This document shows positions 35,901-44,304 of a DNA stretch of 64,000 bases, piece after piece (the stretch's first letter is position 1; each line of letters starts with the position of its first letter). Made by a program: the position numbers and the translations under genes. The notes under the pieces are model-generated. The model had not been told where the DNA came from, made no database searches, and worked only from the letters and a program-made list of their open reading frames with translations. This DNA comes from Lewinella sp050633125 (lineage in GTDB: Bacteria > Bacteroidota > Bacteroidia > Chitinophagales > Saprospiraceae), in NCBI RefSeq assembly GCF_050633125.1, contig NZ_JBOEFX010000050.1, positions 57,533 through 121,532 of the forward strand. Reading direction: 5' to 3'.

Positions 35901-36132
35901 AGCTTACCCTAATCCGGTGAGATCAAACCTGACAATTACACCTTCTGCTACCATATTGTCGGATTTCGAGATCAGAATTCTGGATACCCGGGGGGGAATC
36001 GTACGAAACTTGATCTTGTCATCCGGTACTTCACAAACCATAGATGTCAGTGGTCTTCAGCCAGGAACTTATTTCCTGAACTGGCGGTCAAATGAATCTA
36101 CCGGAACAGAGACCATCGTCATTGTTCCTTAA
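32974..36132 (+). CDS. M43 (pappalysin-type) metalloprotease with Calx-beta and T9SS domains
   Basis: 1052 residues with signal peptide (STLLAFFLVIGATYTQ region). A propeptide precedes VVIQIPVVVHILHNGE. The extended zinc motif HEVGHWIGLRHIWGD has His274, His278 and His284, and the Met-turn is NYMDYSDDACMNIF; this is the M43/cytophagalysin pattern, including the paired cysteines of the family (GCNLGAPVPGCSCSEDDFC). A Calx-beta domain follows (about 395-500, SSGTADQEDYELLNNTIIFS), then a jelly roll, a second beta module (PLPVNLISFEARLQENAVTA; typical pre-sorting domain) and a type A sorting domain (LKAYPNPVRSNLTITPSATI to the end). It is a secreted endopeptidase. Its promoter region carries the same 31-bp element as the M36 gene, suggesting joint control. 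Confidence 0.95.
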   Translation: MRNYTTLNSFKKLLSTLLAFFLVIGATYTQVSFSTLLQEQAVGPDGLRRCSSVEVNAIRQINNPNLPSIQTFEEWLAPKVAEYKTRRKTGPNRAVVIQIPVVVHILHNGEAIGTAPNITDAQALSQIQVMNEDFRKILGSRGYNEDPVGADLQIEFVMAQTAPDGSATNGINRRNINQDGVTVDDLENTIKAATVWETTEYMNMWSVKFVAPDDTTLGYAQFPEGSGLAGLPSSGEEATTDGVVIRYQSFGTADLDDGSFLLDAPYHLGRTATHEVGHWIGLRHIWGDGLGCNLGAPVPGCSCSEDDFCEDTPNSDMANYGCPEDKTSPCNLIDDPMADPTEDMVENYMDYSDDACMNIFTEDQKTRARTVMLNSPRRMELPFSPALFPPQAYVAFSTSMSSVTEGSSCNIGQVAVGLEITEVPSGTVTVTVAVSSGTADQEDYELLNNTIIFSSGTSTSVDLLVDINEDTKIESLESINLEIIDVSGAGVAASYRQVHTLLLADDDYSPELAGFQPNVTLFQEGFSAGLGNWTQQSVAGANVEWVAGSPATGIAQSVYISRTDLPANLHSYDGLTGANVMLISPVIDASLFTDLELSFDYVCFGEQDATTGDLFDYGTVLFSNDDGQNWTVISEPLVNELMATEMTLDLPASANGCANMRLAFRWENDELVAFDPPLNIDNISIKGSSRAPVSVQEEVNTANAPAYDFGPQSTMNVYDPVSGRLLMTLENDSDFDFGCTSITIDRSRISAGVNAVNFWNEESSNALASKTMRIVSENIPNTPQSVTARMYFTQAEIIAWEIATGRSRTQMQIVTVADNPIDLVNSSNFGDFTIALEPTLVGTFNTSNITLEVELNTLLNLGLGVGVVGSPLPVNLISFEARLQENAVTALQWVTAGEVNNDYFAIEHSTNGRDFTVIGEENGAGNFTQEKSYHFYHEKPQAGPNYYRLVQYDYSGEYSYSPIKIVERKVLDGQLKAYPNPVRSNLTITPSATILSDFEIRILDTRGGIVRNLILSSGTSQTIDVSGLQPGTYFLNWRSNESTGTETIVIVP

Positions 36133-36249
36133 TTAAGGAAAGCCGGTTGTTCTATCAGATCTTCGGGGGAAGATTTGTGAAAATTAATCGGCTTGAATAC
36201 CAAAGGAACAGACGAAAATAGACACTTTTAGTGTACGTTTCTTGAAGTG

Positions 36250-36282
36250 AACGTCAGCGGTTTTTCGCTGGCGTTTTTTTTT
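36250..36282 (+). terminator. Intrinsic terminator of the M43 gene
   Basis: ACGTCAGCG pairs with CGCTGGCGT around GTTTTT, followed by a run of nine Ts. It lies 118 bp after the M43 stop and argues against starting the next gene at the upstream ATG-like codons. Confidence 0.85.
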
Positions 36283-36441
36283 ATTTACAAGAAAACATTA
36301 CTTTTCGAGCAGAAGCGAACTACACTGCCTGAAAAAATAAAGCTCAAGAGGTGTTTTGTTGTGATAATTTCCCCTGAAATAACCTCCGCAGAACAACTCT
36401 TCAAAACACCCAAAGACCATGCACCATTAAACAAGCGTGGT

Positions 36442-37959
36442 ATGCTAGTAATTGAAAAAACGGTTAAATTACTTGATGATTTTCATCTCCAAAAATTCCG
36501 GCAATACTTAAAAGAGGTAAGCGTTAGGTCTTATTACCCCTTGGCTTTGGTCGATATTATAGATCGAGATTTCCGGGTAGAGCAAGATTCTCCGGAGTTG
36601 TATCGCTTAGTCTACGGTGAAAAACCAGCGGATGAAAAAGATATGAAAAAGCTGTTCCAGTTAGCTTATCATACTTTTCGACAGACTTCCTTTTTAGCGA
36701 AAAATTACCCTAATTATCTGGCACCCAATATTGTGAAACTCCAAGAGTTAATCAATACCGGCCAGTTGGAAGAAGCTATCGAGTTGGGAAACATCCTAAG
36801 AGATGTTTGTGAAAAAGTCGAAGATTTTTCAACCTTGATCAAGGTCCTCCAAATTCAAGCACAAACGGCTACTTATGAAGGATCGTTACAGGAAACGGTC
36901 AAACTTTATGGAAAGGTTAGTGAATTTATAACCATTGAACAACAGCTAAATGAGATTAAGTTGTTGATTGCTGGTAGGTTATCTGTTGATGGAAAAGCTA
37001 TTCCTCCTGCTGAACATGAAACGCAATTAAATCGACTCAAAGATTTGGCGAAAACAGACAATTATTCTGTACAAATATTAGCCCGATTAAATATTTCCTA
37101 CCTCCTTTATCTCCAGAGAGCGCCAAGTTTTTTTACAGAAGAAAATTTTAATACCCTCATAGAAATTGAGGAAAGTGTGCAAAAAAACGAGCATGTTATC
37201 AAGCCCTATCTGTATAACCTTATGCCGAAAGTGCACTTCTTAAAGCTGCACTACCTTTTTCGGCAGCCCAATATTGCCAATATTCTACTGGAAGCACAGA
37301 AAATTACAGAAGATGGTAAAACGGAACTGTTCTGGAATAGCTTTGTCAATTTACCAGAACTAAATTCCATATTTATTCAAAGCAGCCATTTGGTAAGTAG
37401 TTATTATGGTAGTTACAAACCTAATTATGAGCAAGAACTACCAGAAGAAATAAAAAAACAAATAGACTATTTGCGAGTAAGGTGTGCGGCTATATTGGCT
37501 AAACCTACCCTGGAAGAAAAATTTGTACAACGATACGTAGGACTTAGTTCGGTGTATGCTGGATTACTTTTGTTGGGGAACAAGGATATGATTCGCCAAA
37601 GTGTTCAAAACATAGAATCACTTTTGCTTTTTTACCAGCAAGTTTCTTTCAAAATGAAGTTGGATGCTATTTATACAACCCTGATAATGGGGAATTTTGC
37701 GTTACAGGATTTTGCACAAGTTGAAAAAACTTTTCGCAGGTATAAAAAAACAGCAAAAAATAAAGTACTCAACGAAGAAAATGATTTAACAATTATGGGT
37801 TTTTATTATGCAGCCAAATATATCGAGAATGGTAGAGACCAATACGCTAAAAAATTTCGTAAAATATTAGAAGAAACGGAAGAAAAAGACGGTTTAAAAA
37901 GTGTAACAAGACAATTGAAAGAAATTGCTGATTTTTTTGCGATTCCTAGCGGGAAATAG
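36442..37959 (+). CDS. Uncharacterised all-helical cytoplasmic protein
   Basis: About 505 residues from the ATG at 36442. The frame is open further upstream, but that part runs through the M43 terminator. I do not recognise the family. The sequence is rich in Leu, Glu and Lys with helical periodicity throughout (VIEKTVKLLDDFHLQKFRQY; LQELINTGQLEEAIELGNIL; FAQVEKTFRRYKKTAKN), reminiscent of TPR or other helical-repeat proteins. There is no signal peptide, membrane segment or sorting domain, so unlike both neighbours it stays inside the cell. The gene is clearly more AT-rich than its neighbours, a possible sign of different origin. It has its own upstream terminator and a downstream hairpin at 37999-38025, so it is probably monocistronic. 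Confidence 0.75.
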   Translation: MLVIEKTVKLLDDFHLQKFRQYLKEVSVRSYYPLALVDIIDRDFRVEQDSPELYRLVYGEKPADEKDMKKLFQLAYHTFRQTSFLAKNYPNYLAPNIVKLQELINTGQLEEAIELGNILRDVCEKVEDFSTLIKVLQIQAQTATYEGSLQETVKLYGKVSEFITIEQQLNEIKLLIAGRLSVDGKAIPPAEHETQLNRLKDLAKTDNYSVQILARLNISYLLYLQRAPSFFTEENFNTLIEIEESVQKNEHVIKPYLYNLMPKVHFLKLHYLFRQPNIANILLEAQKITEDGKTELFWNSFVNLPELNSIFIQSSHLVSSYYGSYKPNYEQELPEEIKKQIDYLRVRCAAILAKPTLEEKFVQRYVGLSSVYAGLLLLGNKDMIRQSVQNIESLLLFYQQVSFKMKLDAIYTTLIMGNFALQDFAQVEKTFRRYKKTAKNKVLNEENDLTIMGFYYAAKYIENGRDQYAKKFRKILEETEEKDGLKSVTRQLKEIADFFAIPSGK

Positions 37960-37998
37960 TTGCTTTTTAGTATTGTATACTGTATATTGTGTTTATAT

Positions 37999-38025
37999 TT
38001 AAAATGCAGATTTACAGCATTTTAA
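37999..38025. other. Hairpin between the orphan helical gene and the T9SS gene
   Basis: Perfect arms TTAAAATGC (37999-38007) and GCATTTTAA (38017-38025) around 9 bases. It could be a weak terminator for the upstream gene or an operator 34 bp before the next start. Confidence 0.45.
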
Positions 38026-38059
38026 ATGCTATTGATTACAAGAAATGTACTACACGGAT

Positions 38060-38905
38060 ATGAAATATTTTTTGCTGCCGGCAATGCTGGTGTTTTCCCT
38101 CGTTTTGAACGCTCAATCAGCTTCTTGTTTTATCAACGAAATTAGCTATACAGCGAGTAATCCTTCCGAGAAAGGATTTGAAATTGTAGGCACAGCTGGA
38201 AGTCAATTGACAGGTTGGTCAGCAGTACAATATCATGCTGATGGATGGCAGTCTAAAGTAGATGATTTATCCAATCAAATAATACCCAGTCAGCAAAATG
38301 GCTATGGCACCATTTGGTACGACATTGAACAAGGAGGTGATTCTGGTGGCCTCGCTTTAGTTGACCCAACAGGATCAGTTGTGCAGTTTGTAGCCTACGG
38401 ACTATTAAACGAAAGTAGTATCCTAAATGGCGCGCTTGATGGCCTCGCTGCGGGCAGTATTCCTGAATATATTGGTGCCGTCAGTGATGCGAATAGTGCT
38501 ATGCAACTCGTAGGGACAGGCAACCTTTATGCTACCTTCTTTTGGGCGAGTACACAGACCGCTTCTTTAGGTCAAGTGAATGATAATCAGTTTTTTATAC
38601 CTCTTATTATCGGTTTGCAGTCAGGTTCTGATAATACGGAGTCACTGACCGAAAGGACCTATGAAGCAACGGCTTGGCCGAATCCAACAACTGACTTTCT
38701 TCAGGTTAAATTACCTGAACTAAAGGGAGACAACCCACGGGTTTTGTGTTTGTATGATCAAAATGGCCGCCAACTTATTCGCCAACAGGTGAGTAAAGAA
38801 GCTCAGCAAATACAATTGGAACTGGGAGATTTTTCTGCCGGGATATATTATGTAACTGTTTTTTCTAAAGATAATCAGTGGCAGTATGAAGTGGTTGTTA
38901 AATAA
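38060..38905 (+). CDS. T9SS cargo protein with lamin-tail-like domain
   Basis: About 281 residues from the ATG at 38060, which gives the signal peptide MKYFLLPAMLVFSLVLNAQS. The mature N-terminal domain (CFINEISYTASNPSEKGFEI, GWSAVQYHADGW, GDSGGLALVDPTGSVVQFVA, NSAMQLVGTGN) resembles the extracellular LTD-type beta domain often fused to nucleases and phosphatases in Bacteroidota, but no catalytic domain follows. The C terminus is a type A sorting domain (ATAWPNPTTDFLQVKLPELK ... YYVTVFSK). It is the smallest T9SS cargo in this cluster and may be a binding or accessory protein. Its 3' end overlaps the start of the next gene by 20 bp. Confidence 0.8.
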   Translation: MKYFLLPAMLVFSLVLNAQSASCFINEISYTASNPSEKGFEIVGTAGSQLTGWSAVQYHADGWQSKVDDLSNQIIPSQQNGYGTIWYDIEQGGDSGGLALVDPTGSVVQFVAYGLLNESSILNGALDGLAAGSIPEYIGAVSDANSAMQLVGTGNLYATFFWASTQTASLGQVNDNQFFIPLIIGLQSGSDNTESLTERTYEATAWPNPTTDFLQVKLPELKGDNPRVLCLYDQNGRQLIRQQVSKEAQQIQLELGDFSAGIYYVTVFSKDNQWQYEVVVK

Positions 38906-41900
38906 GAATTTTCGAACCTCTGGTTTAAAAAACATAGTAGCGATAAGTTCGCTACTATGTTTTTGTTTTTTAGGGAATAGCCAATCGGTTTCTTCGGAAA
39001 TGTGGACTGCAAAAGTTGAATCTGTTGTTTATGGAAAATTAAATATTAAACCATTGGAGGGGCAGGTGTTTATTGTTCAAGACGAGCACCGAAGCGCTGC
39101 TTCAGGAGTATCTCACCTGTATTTACAGACGTATTTTCAGGACTTACCCGTCTTTGAAAGTTGGGCTGATTTACACTTCGATCAATCCGGAGAATTAGTG
39201 TTCTTTAATGATGAATTGAAACGGATTTCTTCAGAAGATGTAGCCGGTTTTTCTTATTTGTTTGTTGATAACCATGTATTTATGCCCATAGAGGAGCTTT
39301 TGGGTAAGGCCCGCGTTTCCCACCTTGATGCCGTTGTGAACCCTCCTTTTATTCATCAGTCGCCCCGTTTAGGATGGTGGTTTGACGAAGAGTTACGTTT
39401 AGCGGCAGAAACAATTTTTGAATATGAGGATAACCTGTGGCAGATCATCTATGAAGTAGAAAGTAAAAAGATTTTAAAACAAAGAAACCTGACCGTTAGT
39501 TGTCATTTTGAAAGCCATGAAGACGGTTGTGGAAATGCCCATTTTAGGGATGAAAGGATAGAATTAAAAGAAGAGAATACTTCCACTATTGTTGGTGGTT
39601 TTCCAGGGCAGTACAATCATTTTTCTCCAGGTGTACCCTCTCCAGTATATGGTAGTAGAACATTGACCACCGGAAGCCTCTTGATTGATCCCGTCGCGGC
39701 CCCGCACGGTTGGCATGACGGTGATGGAGATGGTGCCACTACGGAATACTATTATACCCAGGGCAATCACGTCTATGCTTATTATGCGCCTGTGGGAACC
39801 ATTGCCAACCCTCCACCGATAGCGATTACCCGTGACCCCGCACTCGGAACTTACCTGGCTGGTAATGTGCCATTTCCTGTTGGCAATACCCTCGATTTTA
39901 GCTATACCTCAGATTTATCATCTAATACCCCACAATCTTATTTAGAAGACGCCATCACAAATCTTTTCGTATGGAACAACCTTTGCCATGATATCCTTTA
40001 TCAGCATGGTTTTGATGAAGGGGCCGGCAATTTTCAGGCACTCAATTTTTCAAGTGGGGGAGGAGGTGACCCTGTTTTGGCGCGTGCCCAGGATGGTTCA
40101 GGGATTAACAACGCAACTTTTAGTACTCCTGCTGACGGTAGTAGCCCCACCATGCGGATGTTCTTGTGGGACACCCAACTGAATGGTGATTTCAGGGATG
40201 CAAGTTTTGATAATGTAATCATCGCCCACGAGTACGCTCATGGCTTGTCTTTTCGATTAGTAGGCGGTGCAGGGAATGTAACTTGCCTTGGGAATTTTGA
40301 ACAAGGAGGAGAAGGCTGGAGTGATTTTGTAGCCCTTCTGCTAACGATTGATAGTGATGACGATGGCGTCATCGAAGAATCAGCCCTTGGAGAAGGCGTA
40401 CGCTCGATAGGGAATTATGTCCTCAAGCAAGGGGCTGGAGGGAAAGGGATTCGCTCGCGATTTTATTCTACGGATATGGACTGTCCGGCAACAACTTGTA
40501 ATGATCTTACCTACGATCAATTGGATCAGCTTCAGGCGCCTCACGGCGTGGGTACGCTTTGGTGTACCATGCTATGGGATATGGCCTGGGCACTGATAAA
40601 CAAGTATGGTTTTGAACCCAATTGGCGACTTACAAATAGCACTGCTGGCAACATCAGAGCCTTGAAAATAGTAATTGAAGGCCTGAAAATGACCGCTTGT
40701 AGCCCCAGCTTTCCCGATATGAGGGATGCTGTAATGGCTGCAAATACGGCCCTTTACGGCTCGGCAGATGAAGAATTGCTCTGGAATATTTTTGCCCGCC
40801 GTGGCCTTGGCGTTGATGCTCAGGCTGGTGGTATAGCTTCTTTTGATAGTCCTACCCTTAAAATCGAGAAAACGGTTGATAAAGAAGAGGCAGAAATAGG
40901 AGAAACCGTAACCTATACACTTACCATCACGAATAATACCGATCAGAGCCTCAGTCAAGTAGAAATTACCGATGATTTTTCGAGTAACCTTACCGTTACC
41001 AATGGCCAAATCTCCAATGGTGGAATTCGGATTGGTAATAGCATCTCCTGGCCACCGGTGAGCCTTGCTTCTGGAGGCACTATTACCCGTACGTTCAGTG
41101 GCACTATTACCGCAATGGAAGGAACTACCGCTATTTTTGCTGACCCTGTAGAAGGGCTCTCTTCGGCCTTCGTTCCTGCCGGGCAGTGGATCACAGATAG
41201 CGGGCAGACAAACCCTGGCAGTGGTTCGTCGCTGGCATGGTTTCATCCCTCATTGCCTCTGCTTACAGAAAGCTCTTTGCTGTTAAATATTACGCCTACG
41301 GCCACCGCTAATCAACTGATGTTTTGGCAATGGTTTGATCTCGAAAGCGGCATTGATGGCGGCGTTATTGAAATATTGGATGGTAGCAGTTGGAATGATT
41401 TGGGTAGCAACATTCGAGAATTTCCTTACACGGGATACATGTACGATGCACTCCCTACTCCCATCGGCGTCCCCATCCCGTTTTCTACGCTCAGTGGCCG
41501 ATCTGGTTATACTGATTACAGCGGAGGATGGCGACGGACAGTAATCGACCTTTCTGCATATACGGGCGCACAAACGATACGTTTTCGCTATGCAGCCGAT
41601 GAATCCACCGACACCGGAGAATGCAATGGCCCTGCTGGAGCTTGTGAAGGCTGGTACCTGGATGATTTCTTTCTTTTAGATATGCATTCATTGCTCAATG
41701 AAGCTTGTGTAACCTCTGCCCAAGGGTACGGTAGCTGTGATGACGTTGGAGAAGTAGGCACTATTTACTATACCCCGGGAGCTCTGCCTGTAGAGTGGTT
41801 GTCTGTTTTTGCTACTGCTAAAAAAGATCATATCAATGTTGACTGGCATACCGTAGAAAATGGAACCAATAGAGGGTTTTGGCTGGAACGATGGTCTTCT

Positions 41901-42314
41901 TCTTCACCCGTTTGGGAGCGCTTGAGCTGGATTCCCGCTGACCCCACTGGCGAGTATCAATTTCCGGATTATGAAGTAAGATATGGAGAGGAATACTTCT
42001 ACCGCCTTTACCAAGAGGATTACGATGGCCGTTTTTCTTATTCTGAGATAGTTGCTGCAAAGTTGGGGGGAACCGCTGGTTCTTTGATTAATATTTTCCC
42101 GAACCCTGGTACAGAACAGCTTTTTGTAGTAGTAGATGAACCTCCCATGTCCACACTTCGCTTGCAAGTCGTAGATGTCTATGGACACGTATGGCAGGAG
42201 GAAATAATGGGGGCTTACCTTGAAATTGAGACCAGCAATTGGCCAAGAGGTTGCTATCATCTTCATTTTATCAACGGAGACAATGTCGTTACGAAAAAGT
42301 GGGTGAAGAGTTGA
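38886..42314 (+). CDS. M36 (fungalysin) family metalloprotease 2, T9SS cargo
   Basis: 1142 residues. The start at 38886 overlaps the previous gene by 20 bp and gives the signal peptide LKNIVAISSLLCFCFLGNSQ, which is encoded by a terminator-like hairpin. A propeptide-like region is followed by the M36 core: DAITNLFVWNNLCHDILYQH, NFQALNFSSGGGGDPVLARA, zinc motif IIAHEYAHGLSFR with His448 and His452, and GEGWSDFVALL. LNQ-type DUF11 repeat (EKTVDKEEAEIGETVTYTLT), a jelly roll and a type A sorting domain (NIFPNPGTEQLFVVVDEPPM ... VTKKWVKS) follow. It is a paralogue of 29639-32779 with the same domain order. The Gly of the usual HEYGH is Ala here, outside the catalytic residues. Confidence 0.94.
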   Translation: MKWLLNKNFRTSGLKNIVAISSLLCFCFLGNSQSVSSEMWTAKVESVVYGKLNIKPLEGQVFIVQDEHRSAASGVSHLYLQTYFQDLPVFESWADLHFDQSGELVFFNDELKRISSEDVAGFSYLFVDNHVFMPIEELLGKARVSHLDAVVNPPFIHQSPRLGWWFDEELRLAAETIFEYEDNLWQIIYEVESKKILKQRNLTVSCHFESHEDGCGNAHFRDERIELKEENTSTIVGGFPGQYNHFSPGVPSPVYGSRTLTTGSLLIDPVAAPHGWHDGDGDGATTEYYYTQGNHVYAYYAPVGTIANPPPIAITRDPALGTYLAGNVPFPVGNTLDFSYTSDLSSNTPQSYLEDAITNLFVWNNLCHDILYQHGFDEGAGNFQALNFSSGGGGDPVLARAQDGSGINNATFSTPADGSSPTMRMFLWDTQLNGDFRDASFDNVIIAHEYAHGLSFRLVGGAGNVTCLGNFEQGGEGWSDFVALLLTIDSDDDGVIEESALGEGVRSIGNYVLKQGAGGKGIRSRFYSTDMDCPATTCNDLTYDQLDQLQAPHGVGTLWCTMLWDMAWALINKYGFEPNWRLTNSTAGNIRALKIVIEGLKMTACSPSFPDMRDAVMAANTALYGSADEELLWNIFARRGLGVDAQAGGIASFDSPTLKIEKTVDKEEAEIGETVTYTLTITNNTDQSLSQVEITDDFSSNLTVTNGQISNGGIRIGNSISWPPVSLASGGTITRTFSGTITAMEGTTAIFADPVEGLSSAFVPAGQWITDSGQTNPGSGSSLAWFHPSLPLLTESSLLLNITPTATANQLMFWQWFDLESGIDGGVIEILDGSSWNDLGSNIREFPYTGYMYDALPTPIGVPIPFSTLSGRSGYTDYSGGWRRTVIDLSAYTGAQTIRFRYAADESTDTGECNGPAGACEGWYLDDFFLLDMHSLLNEACVTSAQGYGSCDDVGEVGTIYYTPGALPVEWLSVFATAKKDHINVDWHTVENGTNRGFWLERWSSSSPVWERLSWIPADPTGEYQFPDYEVRYGEEYFYRLYQEDYDGRFSYSEIVAAKLGGTAGSLINIFPNPGTEQLFVVVDEPPMSTLRLQVVDVYGHVWQEEIMGAYLEIETSNWPRGCYHLHFINGDNVVTKKWVKS
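38928..38971 (+). terminator. Terminator hairpin inside the signal-peptide coding region of the second M36 gene
   Basis: A perfect 15-bp stem, AAAAACATAGTAGCG (38928-38942) and its complement (38950-38964), with a 7-base loop and a following GTTTTTT. It is 23 bp after the stop of the 38060-38905 gene and 43 bp inside the M36 open frame. Confidence 0.8.
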
Positions 42315-42343
42315 AAACTGACTGTAATCGTTCTTGATTTTCG

Positions 42344-42351
42344 TAGCTTTG
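42344..42351 (+). promoter_or_regulatory. Possible -7 box for mscS/corA
   Basis: TAGCTTTG fits the TAnnTTTG box 20 bp before the mscS start codon. No good TTG is found 19-21 bases upstream, so the call is weak. Confidence 0.3.
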
Positions 42352-42370
42352 ACAAAATTGAATTACTGAA

Positions 42371-43216
42371 ATGGAAGAACAAGTGTTGGAGCACGCTAGC
42401 TATTATGGCTTAGCTGTAGGAATCCTGATTGGAACAGTTATCCTGGCAGCCTTGGTAGGTCGATTTTTTAGAAGCCTCATCAAGCGCTCGACGGATGAGA
42501 TGAAAAATGACCCTACAAATTATCTATTTCTTCGGCACTTGATCATTGGGGTCATTTACCTTGTTGGTATTGGTGTTGCTGTGTACACGGTGCCTGAACT
42601 GCGAGGGTTGGCAAGTTCTATGTTGGCTGGTGCTGGTATATTGGCGGTAGCTGTAGGTTTTGCTTCTCAGCATGCGCTGAGTAATGTGATAAGCGGTATG
42701 TTTATTGTAATTTTTAAACCCTTTCGGGTAAATGATCGGATAACAGTGAGAGATATGAGTGGTGTTATTGAAGATATAACGCTCAGACATACGGTGATTA
42801 GAAATTTTGAAAATCGCCGCATTATCATTCCGAATGCACTAATCAGTGATGAAATTGTAGTTAATGCAGATTTTGGAGACGGGAAGATTTGTAAGTGGAT
42901 TGAAATAGGCATCAGTTATGAAAGTGATATCGATTTAGCTAAGCAAATCATGAGAGAAGAAACTATGGCTCATCCTCTTTTGATTGATAACCGGAATGCA
43001 GAACAAATTGCCGCCGGTGAGCCTGTTGTGATGGTAAGGTTGCTAGCTTTACAGGATTCTGGGGTATTGCTGCGTGCCTGGGCTTGGGCAGAAGGTCAGG
43101 CTGACTCTTTTGTTTTAGGCTGTGATCTTTACGAAAGTATTAAGAAGCGTTTTGATCGGGAAGGTATTGAAATCCCTTATCCACACCGGACGATTGTTCA
43201 GAAAACAAAATCGTAG
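42371..43216 (+). CDS. MscS-family mechanosensitive ion channel
   Basis: 281 residues with three N-terminal membrane segments (AVGILIGTVILAALVGRFFR; LIIGVIYLVGIGVAVYTV; AGAGILAVAVGFASQHALSN). The pore helix continues NVISGMFIVIFKPFRVNDRI, the hallmark of MscS. A beta domain (VRDMSGVIEDITLRHTVIRN, RRIIIPNALISDEIVVN) and a C-terminal alpha/beta vestibule follow. It opens under membrane tension to release solutes during hypo-osmotic shock. The stop codon TAG shares one base with the GTG start of the corA gene, so the two are translationally coupled. Confidence 0.94.
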   Translation: MEEQVLEHASYYGLAVGILIGTVILAALVGRFFRSLIKRSTDEMKNDPTNYLFLRHLIIGVIYLVGIGVAVYTVPELRGLASSMLAGAGILAVAVGFASQHALSNVISGMFIVIFKPFRVNDRITVRDMSGVIEDITLRHTVIRNFENRRIIIPNALISDEIVVNADFGDGKICKWIEIGISYESDIDLAKQIMREETMAHPLLIDNRNAEQIAAGEPVVMVRLLALQDSGVLLRAWAWAEGQADSFVLGCDLYESIKKRFDREGIEIPYPHRTIVQKTKS

Positions 43217-44304
43217 TGAAACCTAGCAAGCACAACAAACAGGCCCGCCGGGATAACAAGCGCAAAAAACTGGGACAACAACCCGGTGCCGTTGTTTTTA
43301 CAGGCGAACGCAAGGTGGAAGAAGTAAAGATTCATTACCTCGAATTTAATGAATCAACCTTTAATGAACAAGAAGTTGATAATCGTTCGATTACTAGTTT
43401 TCATGCCCCGATACCCGAATACACCCAGTGGTATGATGTAAGGGGAATGCACGATACGGAGTTGATTGAAGAGTTCGGTAAGGTGTTTAATATCCACCCG
43501 CTAGCCCTCGAAGATATTGCCGATACTACCCAGCGGCCCAAGCTGGACGAATATCCTAATGGAATAATGATTTCTCTGCGAGCACTGCATTTTGATCAGG
43601 AGACTCGCAAAATGAGCTATGAGCAGGTTGCTATCTACTTGGGGGATGCATTTTTAGTTAGCTTCCAAGAGTCGGAGACAGATTTATTCGCCGACATTCG
43701 CCAACGTGTTCGCGAAGAGAAAGGAAGAGTACGAAAGAAAGGTGCTGATTACTTGGCTTACGCCTTAATGGATGTTGTGACCGACCGCTACTATCTGGTT
43801 ATCGATGAAGTAGAGATCGCTATAGAACAAATTGAAGCCGCTATTCTTAAAGATGCGGATCGTGAGCTGAAAGGCCAAATTCATGACCTCAAGCAGGAAA
43901 TGTTATTGGCACGTCGTTCCATTGCTCCTTTACGTGAAGTCGTAGGAGGCTTCGACCGATTGTCAAATAATATGGTAACGGACGATACATTGGTCTATTT
44001 ACGAGATTTGCGTGACCATGTTGTTCAGGTCACCGATTTGGTAGAGACTTATCGCGATATGCTCAATAGCTTGCATGACCTCTACCTATCAGAGCTGAGT
44101 TTCAGGATGAACAATGTCATGCAAGTGCTCACTATTATTTCTACCATATTTATTCCCCTGGGCTTTTTTACAGGGCTGTACGGGATGAATTTCGAGTATA
44201 TCCCAGAGTTGAGTTGGCCCAATGGCTATTTTTACCTGCTCAGTATCATGGGCGTGATGGTACTGGGAATGCTGTGGTACTTTCAGCGTAAGAAGTGGTT
44301 TTGA
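43216..44304 (+). CDS. corA: CorA family magnesium/cobalt transporter
   Basis: 362 residues from a GTG at 43216 that overlaps the mscS stop codon by one base. The large cytoplasmic domain contains WYDVRGMHDTELIEEFGKVF, FNIHPLALEDIADTTQRPKL and YEQVAIYLGDAFLVSFQE. The long stalk helix ends in two C-terminal membrane segments with the signature GLYGMNFEYIPEL between them (YGMN selectivity motif) and a basic C terminus QRKKWF. The first 40 residues are unusually basic. It is a pentameric inner-membrane Mg2+ channel. Pairing with an MscS channel suggests a shared role in ion and osmotic balance. Confidence 0.95.
   Translation: MKPSKHNKQARRDNKRKKLGQQPGAVVFTGERKVEEVKIHYLEFNESTFNEQEVDNRSITSFHAPIPEYTQWYDVRGMHDTELIEEFGKVFNIHPLALEDIADTTQRPKLDEYPNGIMISLRALHFDQETRKMSYEQVAIYLGDAFLVSFQESETDLFADIRQRVREEKGRVRKKGADYLAYALMDVVTDRYYLVIDEVEIAIEQIEAAILKDADRELKGQIHDLKQEMLLARRSIAPLREVVGGFDRLSNNMVTDDTLVYLRDLRDHVVQVTDLVETYRDMLNSLHDLYLSELSFRMNNVMQVLTIISTIFIPLGFFTGLYGMNFEYIPELSWPNGYFYLLSIMGVMVLGMLWYFQRKKWF

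Noticed and set aside
36247..36441. N-terminal extension of the orphan helical protein
   Set aside because: It begins inside the intrinsic terminator of the M43 gene; the ATG at 36442 begins the helical protein proper.
40572..41246. Minus-strand frame of 224 residues inside the second M36 gene
   Set aside because: Antisense shadow of a well-supported protease; no signal or motif.
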